In this document: one piece after another, positions 56,805-64,000 of the stretch
How the letters are laid out: every line of letters begins with the position of its first letter
How positions within the stretch are numbered: the stretch's first letter is position 1
Origin: Massilia agilis
Lineage (GTDB): Bacteria > Pseudomonadota > Gammaproteobacteria > Burkholderiales > Burkholderiaceae_D
NCBI RefSeq assembly: GCF_024756255.1
Contig: NZ_JANUHB010000004.1
Location: 124,001-188,000 of the forward strand
Direction: 5' to 3'
DNA: 64,000 nucleotides
Position numbers and translations under genes: made by a program
Notes under the pieces: model-generated
Databases searched by the model: none
What the model was told of the DNA's origin: nothing
What the model saw: only the letters and a program-made list of their open reading frames with translations

Positions 56805-58106
56805 ATGGACTCGCCCACCCAGCCGCCACGCCTGACCGGCGCGGCGGTTTTTTTCTGCGTGTTCCTGCCGTTCGCGCTCGGGCACTACCTGTCCTGCCTG
56901 ATGCGCAACGTGAACGCGGTGCTGGCCCCGTGGCTGGTCGATTCGCTGCGCCTGACGCCCGGCCAACTGGGGCTGCTCACGAGTGCACTGTTCTTCTCGT
57001 TCGCGCTGGTGCAGCTGCCGGTCGGGATCGCGCTCGACCGCTACGGCCCGCGCCGGGTGCAGCCGGCACTCATGCTGCTGGCCGCGCTGGGGGTGCTGCT
57101 GTTCGCGGCCGGCCGCAGCTTCGGCGACCTGGTGCTGGCGCGCTTCATCATGGGCCTGGGCCTGGGCGGCTGCTTCATGTCGGCCATGAAGGCGATCGCC
57201 ACCTGGATCTCGGCCGAGAAGCTCCCGTCGATCAACGGCTACCTGATCGCCGCCGGCGGCCTTGGCGCGGCCACCGGCACCACGCCGGTGCGGCTCGCGC
57301 TGCAGTTCACCGACTGGCGCCACCTGTTCCTGCTGCTGGGCGGCTTCATCGCCTGCGCCGGGCTGCTGATCCTGCTGCTGTACCCGAAGGCCGAGCTGCC
57401 CGCCAAACGCAGCCCGCCGACCCTGCGCTCGCTGCTCGAGGTTTACCGCCATCCCGCGTTCGGCGAGGTCGCCTCGCTGGTGCTGGTGCCGCACATGGTG
57501 TTCTTCGGCATCCAGGGCCTGTGGATCGGGCGCTGGCTGTCCGATGCCGCGCGCTTTTCCGACAGCGCGGTGGCCTGGCTGCTCTACCTCGGCATGGCGG
57601 CCGTGATTTTTGGCGCCATCGGCACCGGCATGATCACCGAATGGGCCGCGCGCCGCGGCATCAAGCCGCTCGACGTGGCTGCCTGCGGCGTGGCGCTCTT
57701 CGTGCTGGTGCAGGCAGTCCCGATTTTCAACTACGCGCCCAGCTTCCAGCTCGTGTCCACGCTGTTCACGCTGGTCGGCTCGATCACCGGGATCGAGTAC
57801 ACCATCGTTGCCGCGGCCATGCCGCGCGAACTGACCGGGCGCGCTTCGACCTGCCTGAACCTGCTCATCTTTATCGGCGCGTTCCTGGTGCAGGCAGGCT
57901 TCGGGCAGATCATCGGCGCCTGGCAGCCCGGCCCGCTGGGCCACTATCCGGCCACCGCCTACCGGGTCGCGTTCGGCGTGCTGGTGCTGGTCCAGCTGCC
58001 CGGCCTGGTGCGCTACTTCCTTCGACGCCGTCCGGTACAATGCGAGGCTGTTTTGCTCGCAACGAAGGAAGAATATGAGATTGGTACGTTACGGTCGTCC
58101 CGGTAA
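56805..58106 (+). CDS. MFS transporter
   Basis: 433 residues, 12 hydrophobic helices. The loop 2-3 motif is present (GIALDRYGPRRV) with FALGHYLSCLMRNVNAVLAPWL at the start. 19 bp after the KamA-like gene, likely in the same operon, and its end overlaps the next gene by 32 bp. Probably imports the substrate of the cluster, an inference from position. Confidence 0.87.
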   Translation: MDSPTQPPRLTGAAVFFCVFLPFALGHYLSCLMRNVNAVLAPWLVDSLRLTPGQLGLLTSALFFSFALVQLPVGIALDRYGPRRVQPALMLLAALGVLLFAAGRSFGDLVLARFIMGLGLGGCFMSAMKAIATWISAEKLPSINGYLIAAGGLGAATGTTPVRLALQFTDWRHLFLLLGGFIACAGLLILLLYPKAELPAKRSPPTLRSLLEVYRHPAFGEVASLVLVPHMVFFGIQGLWIGRWLSDAARFSDSAVAWLLYLGMAAVIFGAIGTGMITEWAARRGIKPLDVAACGVALFVLVQAVPIFNYAPSFQLVSTLFTLVGSITGIEYTIVAAAMPRELTGRASTCLNLLIFIGAFLVQAGFGQIIGAWQPGPLGHYPATAYRVAFGVLVLVQLPGLVRYFLRRRPVQCEAVLLATKEEYEIGTLRSSR

Positions 58107-58926
58107 GGAAAAACCAGGGCTGTTCGACGAAGAAGGACGGCTGCGCGACCTGTCCGGCGTGATTGCGGACATCGATGCATCCGTCCTGTCGGACCGCGCG
58201 CTGCGCAAGATCGCCAAGATCGACTACAAGACGCTGCCGCTGGTACGCGGCGAGCGCCGTTTCGGCGTACCGGTCAAGGGCTCCGGCAAATTCATCGGCA
58301 TCGGCATGAACTACGCCGACCACGCCGCAGAAACCGGCGCACCGGTGCCGAAGGAACCCATCTTCTTCATGAAGGCGATCACCTGCCTGTCCGGCCCGGA
58401 CGACCCGATCGTGCTGCCCAAGGGCTCAAAGAAGACCGACTGGGAAGTGGAGCTGGGCGTGGTCATCGGCACGCGCGCGCAGTACGTGGACGAGGCCGAC
58501 GCGCTCAAGTACGTGGCCGGCTACTGCGTAGTCAACGACGTGTCCGAGCGCGAGTTCCAGTTCGAGCGCGGCTCGCAGTGGGACAAGGGCAAGGGCTGCG
58601 ACACCTTCGGCCCGGTCGGTCCCTTCCTGGTAACCAGGGACGAGATCTTCGATGTGCAGGACCTGGACCTGTACCTGGAGCTGAACGGCAAGCGCATGCA
58701 GACCGGGAACACGAAGAACATGGTGTTCACGGTGGCGCAGATCGTCAGCTACGTATCGCGCTTCATGACGCTCGAGCCGGGCGACATCATCTGCACCGGC
58801 ACCCCGCCGGGCGTGGGCCTGGGCCGCACGCCGCAGCGCTTCCTGAAAAAGGGCGACAAGCTGCGCCTGGGGATCGCCGGCCTGGGCGAGCAGCAGCAGG
58901 AAGTGGTGGCCTACCCCAAAGCGTAA
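58075..58926 (+). CDS. Fumarylacetoacetase-family hydrolase
   Basis: 283 residues, AAGGAAG before the ATG, lying inside the end of the MFS gene. FIGIGMNYADHAAETG, EPIFFMKAITCLSGPDDPI, DWEVELGVVIG with the metal-binding Glu residues, VNDVSEREFQ, CDTFGPVGPFLV and CTGTPPGVGLG are the FAH C-terminal domain. Members cleave C-C bonds of beta-diketo acids or act as decarboxylases or ureidoglycolate lyases. Substrate unknown. Confidence 0.9.
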   Translation: MRLVRYGRPGKEKPGLFDEEGRLRDLSGVIADIDASVLSDRALRKIAKIDYKTLPLVRGERRFGVPVKGSGKFIGIGMNYADHAAETGAPVPKEPIFFMKAITCLSGPDDPIVLPKGSKKTDWEVELGVVIGTRAQYVDEADALKYVAGYCVVNDVSEREFQFERGSQWDKGKGCDTFGPVGPFLVTRDEIFDVQDLDLYLELNGKRMQTGNTKNMVFTVAQIVSYVSRFMTLEPGDIICTGTPPGVGLGRTPQRFLKKGDKLRLGIAGLGEQQQEVVAYPKA

Positions 58927-58932
58927 ATTCAC

Positions 58933-59005
58933 GTAGGGTGGGCACTTGTGCCCACGCGGGGATACGCACCACGTGCAACCGCGTGGGCTCGAGAGCCCAC
59001 CCTAC
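58933..59005. repeat. GTAGGGTGGGC palindromic repeat, copy 4
   Basis: GTAGGGTGGGC (58933-58943) and GCCCACCCTAC (58995-59005) bracket 73 bp containing CCCACGCGG/CCGCGTGGG inverted pieces. It fills the space between the convergent FAH and aminotransferase genes and could act as a bidirectional terminator. Confidence 0.75.
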
Positions 59006-59014
59006 CGTCTACGC

Positions 59015-60343
59015 TCACTTCAACCGCAGCGCCGCATCCACCGACTCGGCCAGCCTGCCCACGATCTCCGCCAGGTCCCCGGTGGAGGCAATGAACGGCG
59101 GCGCGATCAGCACATGGTCGCCGCGCCGCCCGTCGATCGTCCCCCCCATCGGATACACCATCAGCCCGCGCGTCATGGCCTCGGCCTTGATCTTGGCGTG
59201 CAGCTTGCGCGACGCCGGGAACGGGTTCCTGGTCGGGCGGTCGTGCACCAGCTCGATCGCCATGAACAGCCCGCGCCCGCGGATGTCGCCCACATGCGGG
59301 TGGTTGCCGAACGCCTCGCCCAGCATGCGCCGCAGGCTCGATCCGCGCTTGACCACTTGCGCGAGCAGGTTGTCGCGCTCGATCACCTGCTGCACCGCCA
59401 GCGCGGCGGCGCACGCCACCGGGTGCCCGATGTAGGTATGCCCGTGCAGGAAGGCGCCGCTGCCGTGGCGTAGCCGCTCCACGATCGCGCCCTGTGCCAG
59501 CACCGCGCCGATCGGCTGGTAGCCCGCGCCCAGCCCCTTGGCCACGGTGATGAGGTCCGGCGCCACTTCGTCCTGCTCGATCGCGAACATGGTGCCGGTG
59601 CGGCCCATGCCGCACATGACCTCGTCCGCGATGAACAGGATCCCGTACTGGTCGCACAGCTTGCGCACGCCCCGAAAATAGCCCGGCGTGGGCGGGATCG
59701 CCCCGCCGGTCGCGCCTACCACCGGCTCGGCGCAAAAGCCGATCACCTTTTCCGGCCCGGTGAGGCGGATCGCGTCCTCCAGCTCGTCCAGCAGCGCCTG
59801 GGTGTACTCCTCGACCGTCTGGTCCTCGCCGCGCCCGCGGTACTCGTAGCAGGGCGACACGCGCGGCACCTCCATCAGGAGCGGCGCGAACGGCTTCCTG
59901 CGCCACTCGTTGCCGCCGACGGCCAGCGCGCCCAGCGTGTTCCCGTGGTAGCTCTGGCGGCGCGAGATGAACATGGTGCGCTGTTCCTCGCCCGCCTCCA
60001 CAAAGTACTGGCGCGCCAGCTTGAGCGCGGTCTCCATCGCCTCCGAGCCGCCGGACACGAAGTACACCTGGCTGATGCCCTGCGGCGCCTTCGATACCAG
60101 CGTGTCCGCCAGCGCCTCGGCCACCTCGGTGGTGAAGAACGAGGTGTGCGCGTAGGCGCAGTGGTCGATCTGGCGGTGCATGGCCGCCAGCACGTCCGGG
60201 TGCCCGTGCCCCAGCGACGAGACGGCCGCGCCGCCGCTCGCGTCGATGTAGGTATTGCCCTCGGTGTCGCGGATGAAGATGCCCTTGGCGCTGACCGCCA
60301 CCGGCGGAACCTGGCGCAAGCTGCGGTGGATGATGTGGCTCAT
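59015..60343 (-). CDS. Class III (omega) aminotransferase
   Basis: 442 residues, GGGAGGGA before the ATG. GIFIRDTEGNTYIDASGGAAVSSLGH at the start, FVSGGSEAMETALKLARQYF (PLP phosphate), SYHGNTLGALAVGG, LFIADEVMCGMGRTG (Asp for PLP) and DLITVAKGLGAGYQPIGAVL with the PLP lysine. Such enzymes transfer terminal or beta amino groups to pyruvate or 2-oxoglutarate. Convergent with the FAH gene and divergent from a CMD-family gene. Confidence 0.92.
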   Translation of the reverse strand: MSHIIHRSLRQVPPVAVSAKGIFIRDTEGNTYIDASGGAAVSSLGHGHPDVLAAMHRQIDHCAYAHTSFFTTEVAEALADTLVSKAPQGISQVYFVSGGSEAMETALKLARQYFVEAGEEQRTMFISRRQSYHGNTLGALAVGGNEWRRKPFAPLLMEVPRVSPCYEYRGRGEDQTVEEYTQALLDELEDAIRLTGPEKVIGFCAEPVVGATGGAIPPTPGYFRGVRKLCDQYGILFIADEVMCGMGRTGTMFAIEQDEVAPDLITVAKGLGAGYQPIGAVLAQGAIVERLRHGSGAFLHGHTYIGHPVACAAALAVQQVIERDNLLAQVVKRGSSLRRMLGEAFGNHPHVGDIRGRGLFMAIELVHDRPTRNPFPASRKLHAKIKAEAMTRGLMVYPMGGTIDGRRGDHVLIAPPFIASTGDLAEIVGRLAESVDAALRLK

Positions 60344-60470
60344 TGCTCGTCCCTCCCGGTTCAGGTTGACGATTGACAATAAGCTTGAACACCACCGTTT
60401 CTTTTGATTTTTGCTGGAAGCTGTGCGAATATTTTTCCGCCCAGACACTTGGCGCTCCGCGCCCCGAACC

Positions 60471-61025
60471 ATGACTGACCGGCTAGGCCCGATCCCCCCG
60501 GAGCAAATGAGCGACGCCCAGCGCGCCGCGGCGCAGGCCATCATCGCAGGCCCGCGCGGCGCCGTGTACGGCCCCTTCATCCCGCTCTTGCGCAGCCCCG
60601 AACTGATGGAGTATGCGCAGCGCATGGGTGAGTACCTGCGCTACCGCAGCGCGATCGGCGTGCGCCTGTCGGAGCTCGCGATCCTGGTGACCGCGCGCGC
60701 ATGGAACCAGCAGGTCGAGTGGGCGATCCACGCGCCGATCGCCGCGCAGGTGGGCATTCCTCCGGGCGTCATCGGCGCCATCGCGCGGCGCGAACGGCCG
60801 CAGGGCATGCTGGTGGACGAGGCGGTGGTGTACGACTTTTGCGTGGAGCTGCACCGCGACAAGCAGGTGTCCGACCACACGTACGGCGAAGCGCTGGCGC
60901 TGTTCGGCGAGCAGGGCGTGGTGGACCTGATGGGACTGAACGGCTACTACACCTTCCTGGCAATGGTGATGAACACGGCGCGCACGGCCGTGCCGCCGTC
61001 CACCATGCCGCCAATGCCGGAATAA
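60471..61025 (+). CDS. Carboxymuconolactone-decarboxylase-family protein
   Basis: 184 residues. IPLLRSPELMEYAQRMGEYLRYRSAI, LSELAILVTARAWNQQVEWAIHAPIA and LNGYYTFLAMVMNTA are CMD/AhpD-like helices. The usual CxxC-x3-H of AhpD peroxidases is replaced by QQVEWAIH, so it is of the cysteine-less CMD type. The start at ATG 60471 is chosen over a TTG/ATG region upstream. Divergent from the aminotransferase. Function unknown. Confidence 0.8.
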   Translation: MTDRLGPIPPEQMSDAQRAAAQAIIAGPRGAVYGPFIPLLRSPELMEYAQRMGEYLRYRSAIGVRLSELAILVTARAWNQQVEWAIHAPIAAQVGIPPGVIGAIARRERPQGMLVDEAVVYDFCVELHRDKQVSDHTYGEALALFGEQGVVDLMGLNGYYTFLAMVMNTARTAVPPSTMPPMPE

Positions 61026-61043
61026 CCTGCATCCCAAGCCAGC

Positions 61044-61071
61044 GTCGTCCCGGCGAAGGCCGGGACCCATG
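61044..61071. repeat. REP-like palindrome GTCCCGG-N6-CCGGGAC
   Basis: GTCCCGG (61047-61053) and CCGGGAC (61060-61066) lie in the motif GTCGTCCCGGCGAAGGCC, a type of intergenic repeat widespread in proteobacteria. It sits between two convergent genes. Confidence 0.65.
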
Positions 61072-61113
61072 CTGAGCAGGCGCCGCCTGGACGCGTGACC
61101 CTACCCGTTAATC

Positions 61114-61782
61114 TCAGGCCAGGACTTTACGCAGCCACGCGTTGATGTCCCGTACCTCTTCGATGCACAGCGAGTGCTGCATCATGTATTCGTGCCACTC
61201 GACCTGGTAGCCCAGCGCCTTGAGCGCCTCGCGCGACTGCTCGGCGCGCATGAACGGCACCACCGGGTCCTGGCGGCCGTGCGCCATGAAGATCCGCGTG
61301 GCCAGGCTTTCCGGCGTGCGCTCGGCCGCCGCCTTGTCCGCCAGCGGCAGGTAACCGGACAGGCACAGCATGCCGGCCAGCGTCTCCGGATGGCGCAGGC
61401 CCGTCTGCAGCGTCATCGCGCAGCCCTGCGAAAAGCCGGCCAGCACGATTTTCGACGCCGGCACGCCACGTTCCTTCTCGCGCGCGATCAGCGCCTCGAC
61501 GTCGCGCTGCGACGCGCGCAGCCCGTTTTCGTCCTCGCGCCGCGTCAGTTCCGCGCCGGTGATGTCGTACCAGGCACGCATCACGTAGCCGCCGTTGATC
61601 GTGACCGGCATCGTCTTCGCATGCGGGAACACGAAGCGGATCGCCGGCAGCCCGGTGTAGTCGAGCTCTTGCACCAGCGGCACGAAGTCGTTGCCGTCGG
61701 CGCCCAGGCCGTGCATCCAGATGATCGATGCCTGCGGCTCGGGGCCGGTGTCGATCTGGATGTGTTCGAGTAGCTGGGTCAT
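61114..61782 (-). CDS. Alpha/beta-hydrolase carboxylesterase
   Basis: 222 residues, the phospholipase/carboxylesterase (Abhydrolase_2) family. SIIWMHGLGADGNDF forms the oxyanion region, GFSQGCAMTL carries the nucleophile Ser, with MAHGRQDPVVPF (Asp) and MMQHSLCIEE (His) completing the triad. Cytoplasmic esterase of broad specificity. AAGGAG of its ribosome site is inside the 3' end of mog, 3 bp separating the genes. Confidence 0.93.
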   Translation of the reverse strand: MTQLLEHIQIDTGPEPQASIIWMHGLGADGNDFVPLVQELDYTGLPAIRFVFPHAKTMPVTINGGYVMRAWYDITGAELTRREDENGLRASQRDVEALIAREKERGVPASKIVLAGFSQGCAMTLQTGLRHPETLAGMLCLSGYLPLADKAAAERTPESLATRIFMAHGRQDPVVPFMRAEQSREALKALGYQVEWHEYMMQHSLCIEEVRDINAWLRKVLA

Positions 61783-61785
61783 GGA

Positions 61786-62403
61786 TTACTCCTTGGGCTG
61801 CGAGGGACGCTGCGCGTTCTTGGGACGCCACGCGGCCGTCACGGCGGGATTGGTTTCGATGTAGGGGCCTTTGATCAGGTCGATGCAGTAGGGGATGGCC
61901 GCAAAGATGCCGTTCACCACCACCTTGCCCTGTTCGTCCTTGAGCCCCTCGAGCGTTTCCTTGATCGACTTGGGCTGGCCCGGCAGATTCATGATGAGCG
62001 CCGCATGGTCCGGCGTTTCGCGGATCACGGCCACCTGGCGCGACAGGATCGCGGTGGGCACGAAGCGCAGGCTGATCTGGCGCATCTGCTCGCCGAAGCC
62101 CGGCATCTCCTTGGTGCCCACAGCCAGCGTCGCCTCGGGTGTCACGTCGCGCCGCGCGGGGCCGGTGCCGCCGGTAGTCAGCACCAGGTGGCAGCGCTGC
62201 ACGTCCACCAGCTCGGTGAGCGTGGCTTCGATCTGCGCGCGCTCGTCCGCGATCAGGCGCGACTCGATGCGGTACGGCGTGCTCAAGGCCGACGCCAGCC
62301 AGTCCGTCAGGGCAGGGATGCCCTTGTCCTCGTACACGCCGCCGCTGGCGCGGTCCGAGACCGACACCAGCCCGACCACCAGCTCGTTATTCGTCGGATT
62401 CAT
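61786..62403 (-). CDS. mog: Molybdopterin adenylyltransferase
   Basis: 205 residues. VGLVSVSDRASGGVYEDKGIPAL, LVLTTGGTGPARRDVTPEAT and MNLPGQPKSIKE are Mog signatures. It adenylates molybdopterin before molybdenum insertion. Overlaps darP by 17 bp. Other molybdenum-cofactor genes are not in the window. Confidence 0.95.
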   Translation of the reverse strand: MNPTNNELVVGLVSVSDRASGGVYEDKGIPALTDWLASALSTPYRIESRLIADERAQIEATLTELVDVQRCHLVLTTGGTGPARRDVTPEATLAVGTKEMPGFGEQMRQISLRFVPTAILSRQVAVIRETPDHAALIMNLPGQPKSIKETLEGLKDEQGKVVVNGIFAAIPYCIDLIKGPYIETNPAVTAAWRPKNAQRPSQPKE

Positions 62404-62980
62404 CCTCGCCTGGCTCCTCGTCGTCGGTGGCCGCGCCCTGCGTCTTGCCCAGCTCCTTCAGGATCTGGAAGATCTCGCGGTAGGCCTTGGGCGGCTTGTT
62501 CTCGGCCTGCTCCTTGCGGGCGTTGCGGATCAGCGTGCGCAGGTGCTGCACGTCCAGTTCCGGATGCTCGGCCAACAGTTCGGTGAGCGCCTTGTCGTCG
62601 GCCAGCAGCTTGTCGCGGCGGCGCTCGAGCGCGTGCAGCGCAGCCGCCTCGGCCTTGGAGGTGCCCTTCCAGCTGTCGATGGTGCGCTGGATCACCGCCA
62701 CCTCTTCCTCGTCCAGCGTACGCATCATCTTGCCCACGTACTGCAGCTGGCGGCGGCGGCCTTCATGGTTGGTGATGGTCTGGCACATCAGGATGGCATC
62801 GCGCACCTCTTCCGGCATGGGCACCCGCTTGACGCGGTCGCGCGGCTCGGCGACGAGCTGCTCGCCGAGCTTTTGCAGCTCGGTCATCTGCCGCTTCATG
62901 GCGGACTTGGAGGGGCGGTCGTATTCCTGTTCGAACTCGTTGGACTGGAAGCCGCATGAGCCGCGATTTGGGTTTGGCAT
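62387..62980 (-). CDS. darP: Ribosome assembly factor DarP (YjgA)
   Basis: 197 residues. EEYDRPSKSAMKRQMTELQKLGEQL-like start, VPMPEEVRDAIL, QYVGKMMR and DVQHLRTLIRNARKEQ are typical of YjgA/DarP, a factor promoting 50S subunit maturation. Acidic tail. Divergent from pmbA, a conserved neighbour pair in beta- and gammaproteobacteria. Confidence 0.95.
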   Translation of the reverse strand: MPNPNRGSCGFQSNEFEQEYDRPSKSAMKRQMTELQKLGEQLVAEPRDRVKRVPMPEEVRDAILMCQTITNHEGRRRQLQYVGKMMRTLDEEEVAVIQRTIDSWKGTSKAEAAALHALERRRDKLLADDKALTELLAEHPELDVQHLRTLIRNARKEQAENKPPKAYREIFQILKELGKTQGAATDDEEPGEDESDE

Positions 62981-63029
62981 GATGGAGATCCGATTGGCGC
63001 GCGGCCGATCAGTAAAAACAATAAACGGC

Positions 63030-63038
63030 TGCTATGAT
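63030..63038 (+). promoter_or_regulatory. Extended -10 promoter candidate for pmbA
   Basis: TGC-TATGAT, 31 bp before the pmbA ATG, in an AT-richer intergenic region. Confidence 0.5.
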
Positions 63039-63069
63039 AACTGTTTTAAAGCCCGCTACGAAAACACAC

Positions 63070-64000
63070 ATGAACGAGTCCGTCTTCACCTACTCCCAAG
63101 ATCAGCTCAAGCAACTGGCCCAGGACATGCTGGGTTATGCCCGGGAACAGGGCGCCAGCAATGCCCAGGTCGAGGTCAGCGAGGGCGGCGGGCTCGCGGT
63201 CACGGTGCGCAAGGGCCAGGTCGAGACCATCGAAAAGAACAAGGACAAGGGCATCGGCGTCACCGTCTATTGCGGCAAGCGCCGCGGCCACGCCAACACG
63301 TCCGATTTCGCGCCCGAGTCGCTGCGCGCGACCGTCGAAGCGGCCTACAACATCGCTCGCTTCACCGCCGAGGACCCGTGCGCCGGCCTGCCCGACGCCG
63401 AGCTGCTCGAGATGAACCCGCGCGACCTGCGCCTGTGCTACCCGTGGATGATTCCGGCCGAAGAGGCGGTGGACATCGCCCGCCGCTGCGAGGATGCCGC
63501 GTTCGCGGTCGATCCGCGCGTGACCAACAGCGAGGGCGCCAGCGTGTACGTGCAGCAGACCCATTTCGTCTCGGCCAACTCGCTGGGCTTTTGCGCCGGC
63601 TACCCGTTCTCGCGCCACACCATCTCGGTCGCGCCGATCGCGGGCAAGGGCTCGAAGATGCAGCGCGACGACTGGTACACCAGCGCGCGTGATCCTAAAA
63701 AGCTGGTCGACCCCGAAAAGGTGGGCCGCTACGCCGCCGAGCGCGCGCTGGCGCGCCTGAACGCCCGCAAGCTCGACACCCGCACCTGCCCGGTGCTGTT
63801 CGAGGCGCCGCTGGCCGCCGGCCTGCTCGGCGCCTTCGTGCAGGCCACCTCCGGCGGTGCGCTGTACCGCAAGTCGAGCTTCCTTCTCGATGCGCTGGGC
63901 CAGCAGGTCTTCCCCGGCCACGTGCAGGTGGTCGAGGACCCGCACCTGGTCGGCGGCATGGGCTCGTCCCCGTTCGACGAGGAAGGCGTGCGCACCGTCG
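63070..64000 (+). CDS. pmbA: Metalloprotease PmbA/TldE (3' truncated by window end)
   Basis: 310 codons visible. YAREQGASNAQVEVSEGGGLAVTVRKGQVETIEKN and the DKGIGVTVYCGKRRGHANTSD segment identify the TldD/PmbA family; the second half (VLFEAPLAAGLLGAFVQATSGGALY) follows the same order. PmbA forms a heterodimer with TldD that trims unfolded or peptide substrates. The gene runs off the right edge with no frame problem. Confidence 0.93.
   Translation, partial: MNESVFTYSQDQLKQLAQDMLGYAREQGASNAQVEVSEGGGLAVTVRKGQVETIEKNKDKGIGVTVYCGKRRGHANTSDFAPESLRATVEAAYNIARFTAEDPCAGLPDAELLEMNPRDLRLCYPWMIPAEEAVDIARRCEDAAFAVDPRVTNSEGASVYVQQTHFVSANSLGFCAGYPFSRHTISVAPIAGKGSKMQRDDWYTSARDPKKLVDPEKVGRYAAERALARLNARKLDTRTCPVLFEAPLAAGLLGAFVQATSGGALYRKSSFLLDALGQQVFPGHVQVVEDPHLVGGMGSSPFDEEGVRTV

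Noticed and set aside
60344..60470. Upstream extensions of the aminotransferase and of the CMD-family gene
   Set aside because: Both extensions overlap each other on opposite strands and lack family similarity; the ribosome site before ATG 60343 is strong.

Overview
The window is GC-rich, gene-dense and entirely chromosomal in character. Gene content and gene order point to a betaproteobacterium of the Burkholderiales, most likely Oxalobacteraceae (Massilia/Duganella/Janthinobacterium relatives). The signs are a trxA-rho-rpmE2 block with a zinc-free type B L31, pmbA divergent from darP(yjgA)-mog, a stand-alone infA, a maeB malic enzyme with a phosphotransacetylase-like tail, and a CpxRA-type system. 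Genus is inference. Both window ends cut genes: a GGDEF-EAL-receiver protein on the left and pmbA on the right.

Layout. 1-8.2 kb: c-di-GMP protein, thiL, a beta-propeller protein, a rubredoxin reductase-rubredoxin-rubrerythrin operon for peroxide reduction, and maeB. 8.4-12.7 kb: gmd-rmd-two glycosyltransferases, a translationally coupled GDP-D-rhamnose cassette. 12.8-18.9 kb: an orphan solute-binding protein, then an operon for a ba3-like (B-family) haem-copper oxidase carrying seven c-type haem sites in three cytochromes. 18.9-21.9 kb: CpxA/CpxR-like system, with a divergent Ser/Thr-rich gene where other bacteria carry cpxP and two perfect CpxR boxes in the shared promoter. 22-29 kb: tRNA-Leu(CAA), a KimA-like transporter, a hybrid histidine kinase, a small membrane protein and a GT39-type glycosyltransferase. 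29-32.2 kb: rpmE2, two tandemly duplicated coiled-coil/TM microproteins, an exact 111-bp tandem repeat fused to the end of rho, rho and trxA. 32.4-44.3 kb: hutC, ada plus a coupled 2OG-Fe(II) oxygenase, an exported amidohydrolase, and hutU-H-G-F-D-I for histidine to glutamate by the formylglutamate route.

44.5-55 kb: SSAT-like acetyltransferase/EamA exporter, SlyB-like lipoprotein, Mpo1/DUF962 protein, two base-excision DNA glycosylases (hypoxanthine- and 3-methyladenine-type), an atypical membrane-protein plus ParDE islet, infA, a TPR lipoprotein, an HDOD protein, a chemoreceptor and a free periplasmic Cache protein. 55.3-61 kb: a KamA-type radical-SAM aminomutase homologue with an MFS transporter, a fumarylacetoacetase-family hydrolase, a class III aminotransferase and a CMD-family protein. 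This looks like a catabolic cluster for an unidentified amino compound. 61.1-64 kb: esterase, mog, darP and pmbA.

The most noteworthy signals are the twin CpxR boxes with a non-CpxP target, the KamA-centred cluster with a perfect 14-bp palindrome upstream, the 111-bp exact repeat that copies the 3' end of rho, the duplicated coiled-coil/TM genes that each carry a terminator, a two-piece Cache/MCP arrangement, a dispersed GTAGGGTGGGC palindromic repeat family, and four genes whose -10-like box sits 6-7 nt before the ATG with no Shine-Dalgarno sequence. All product calls come from reading motifs and remembered family features; no database search was possible.
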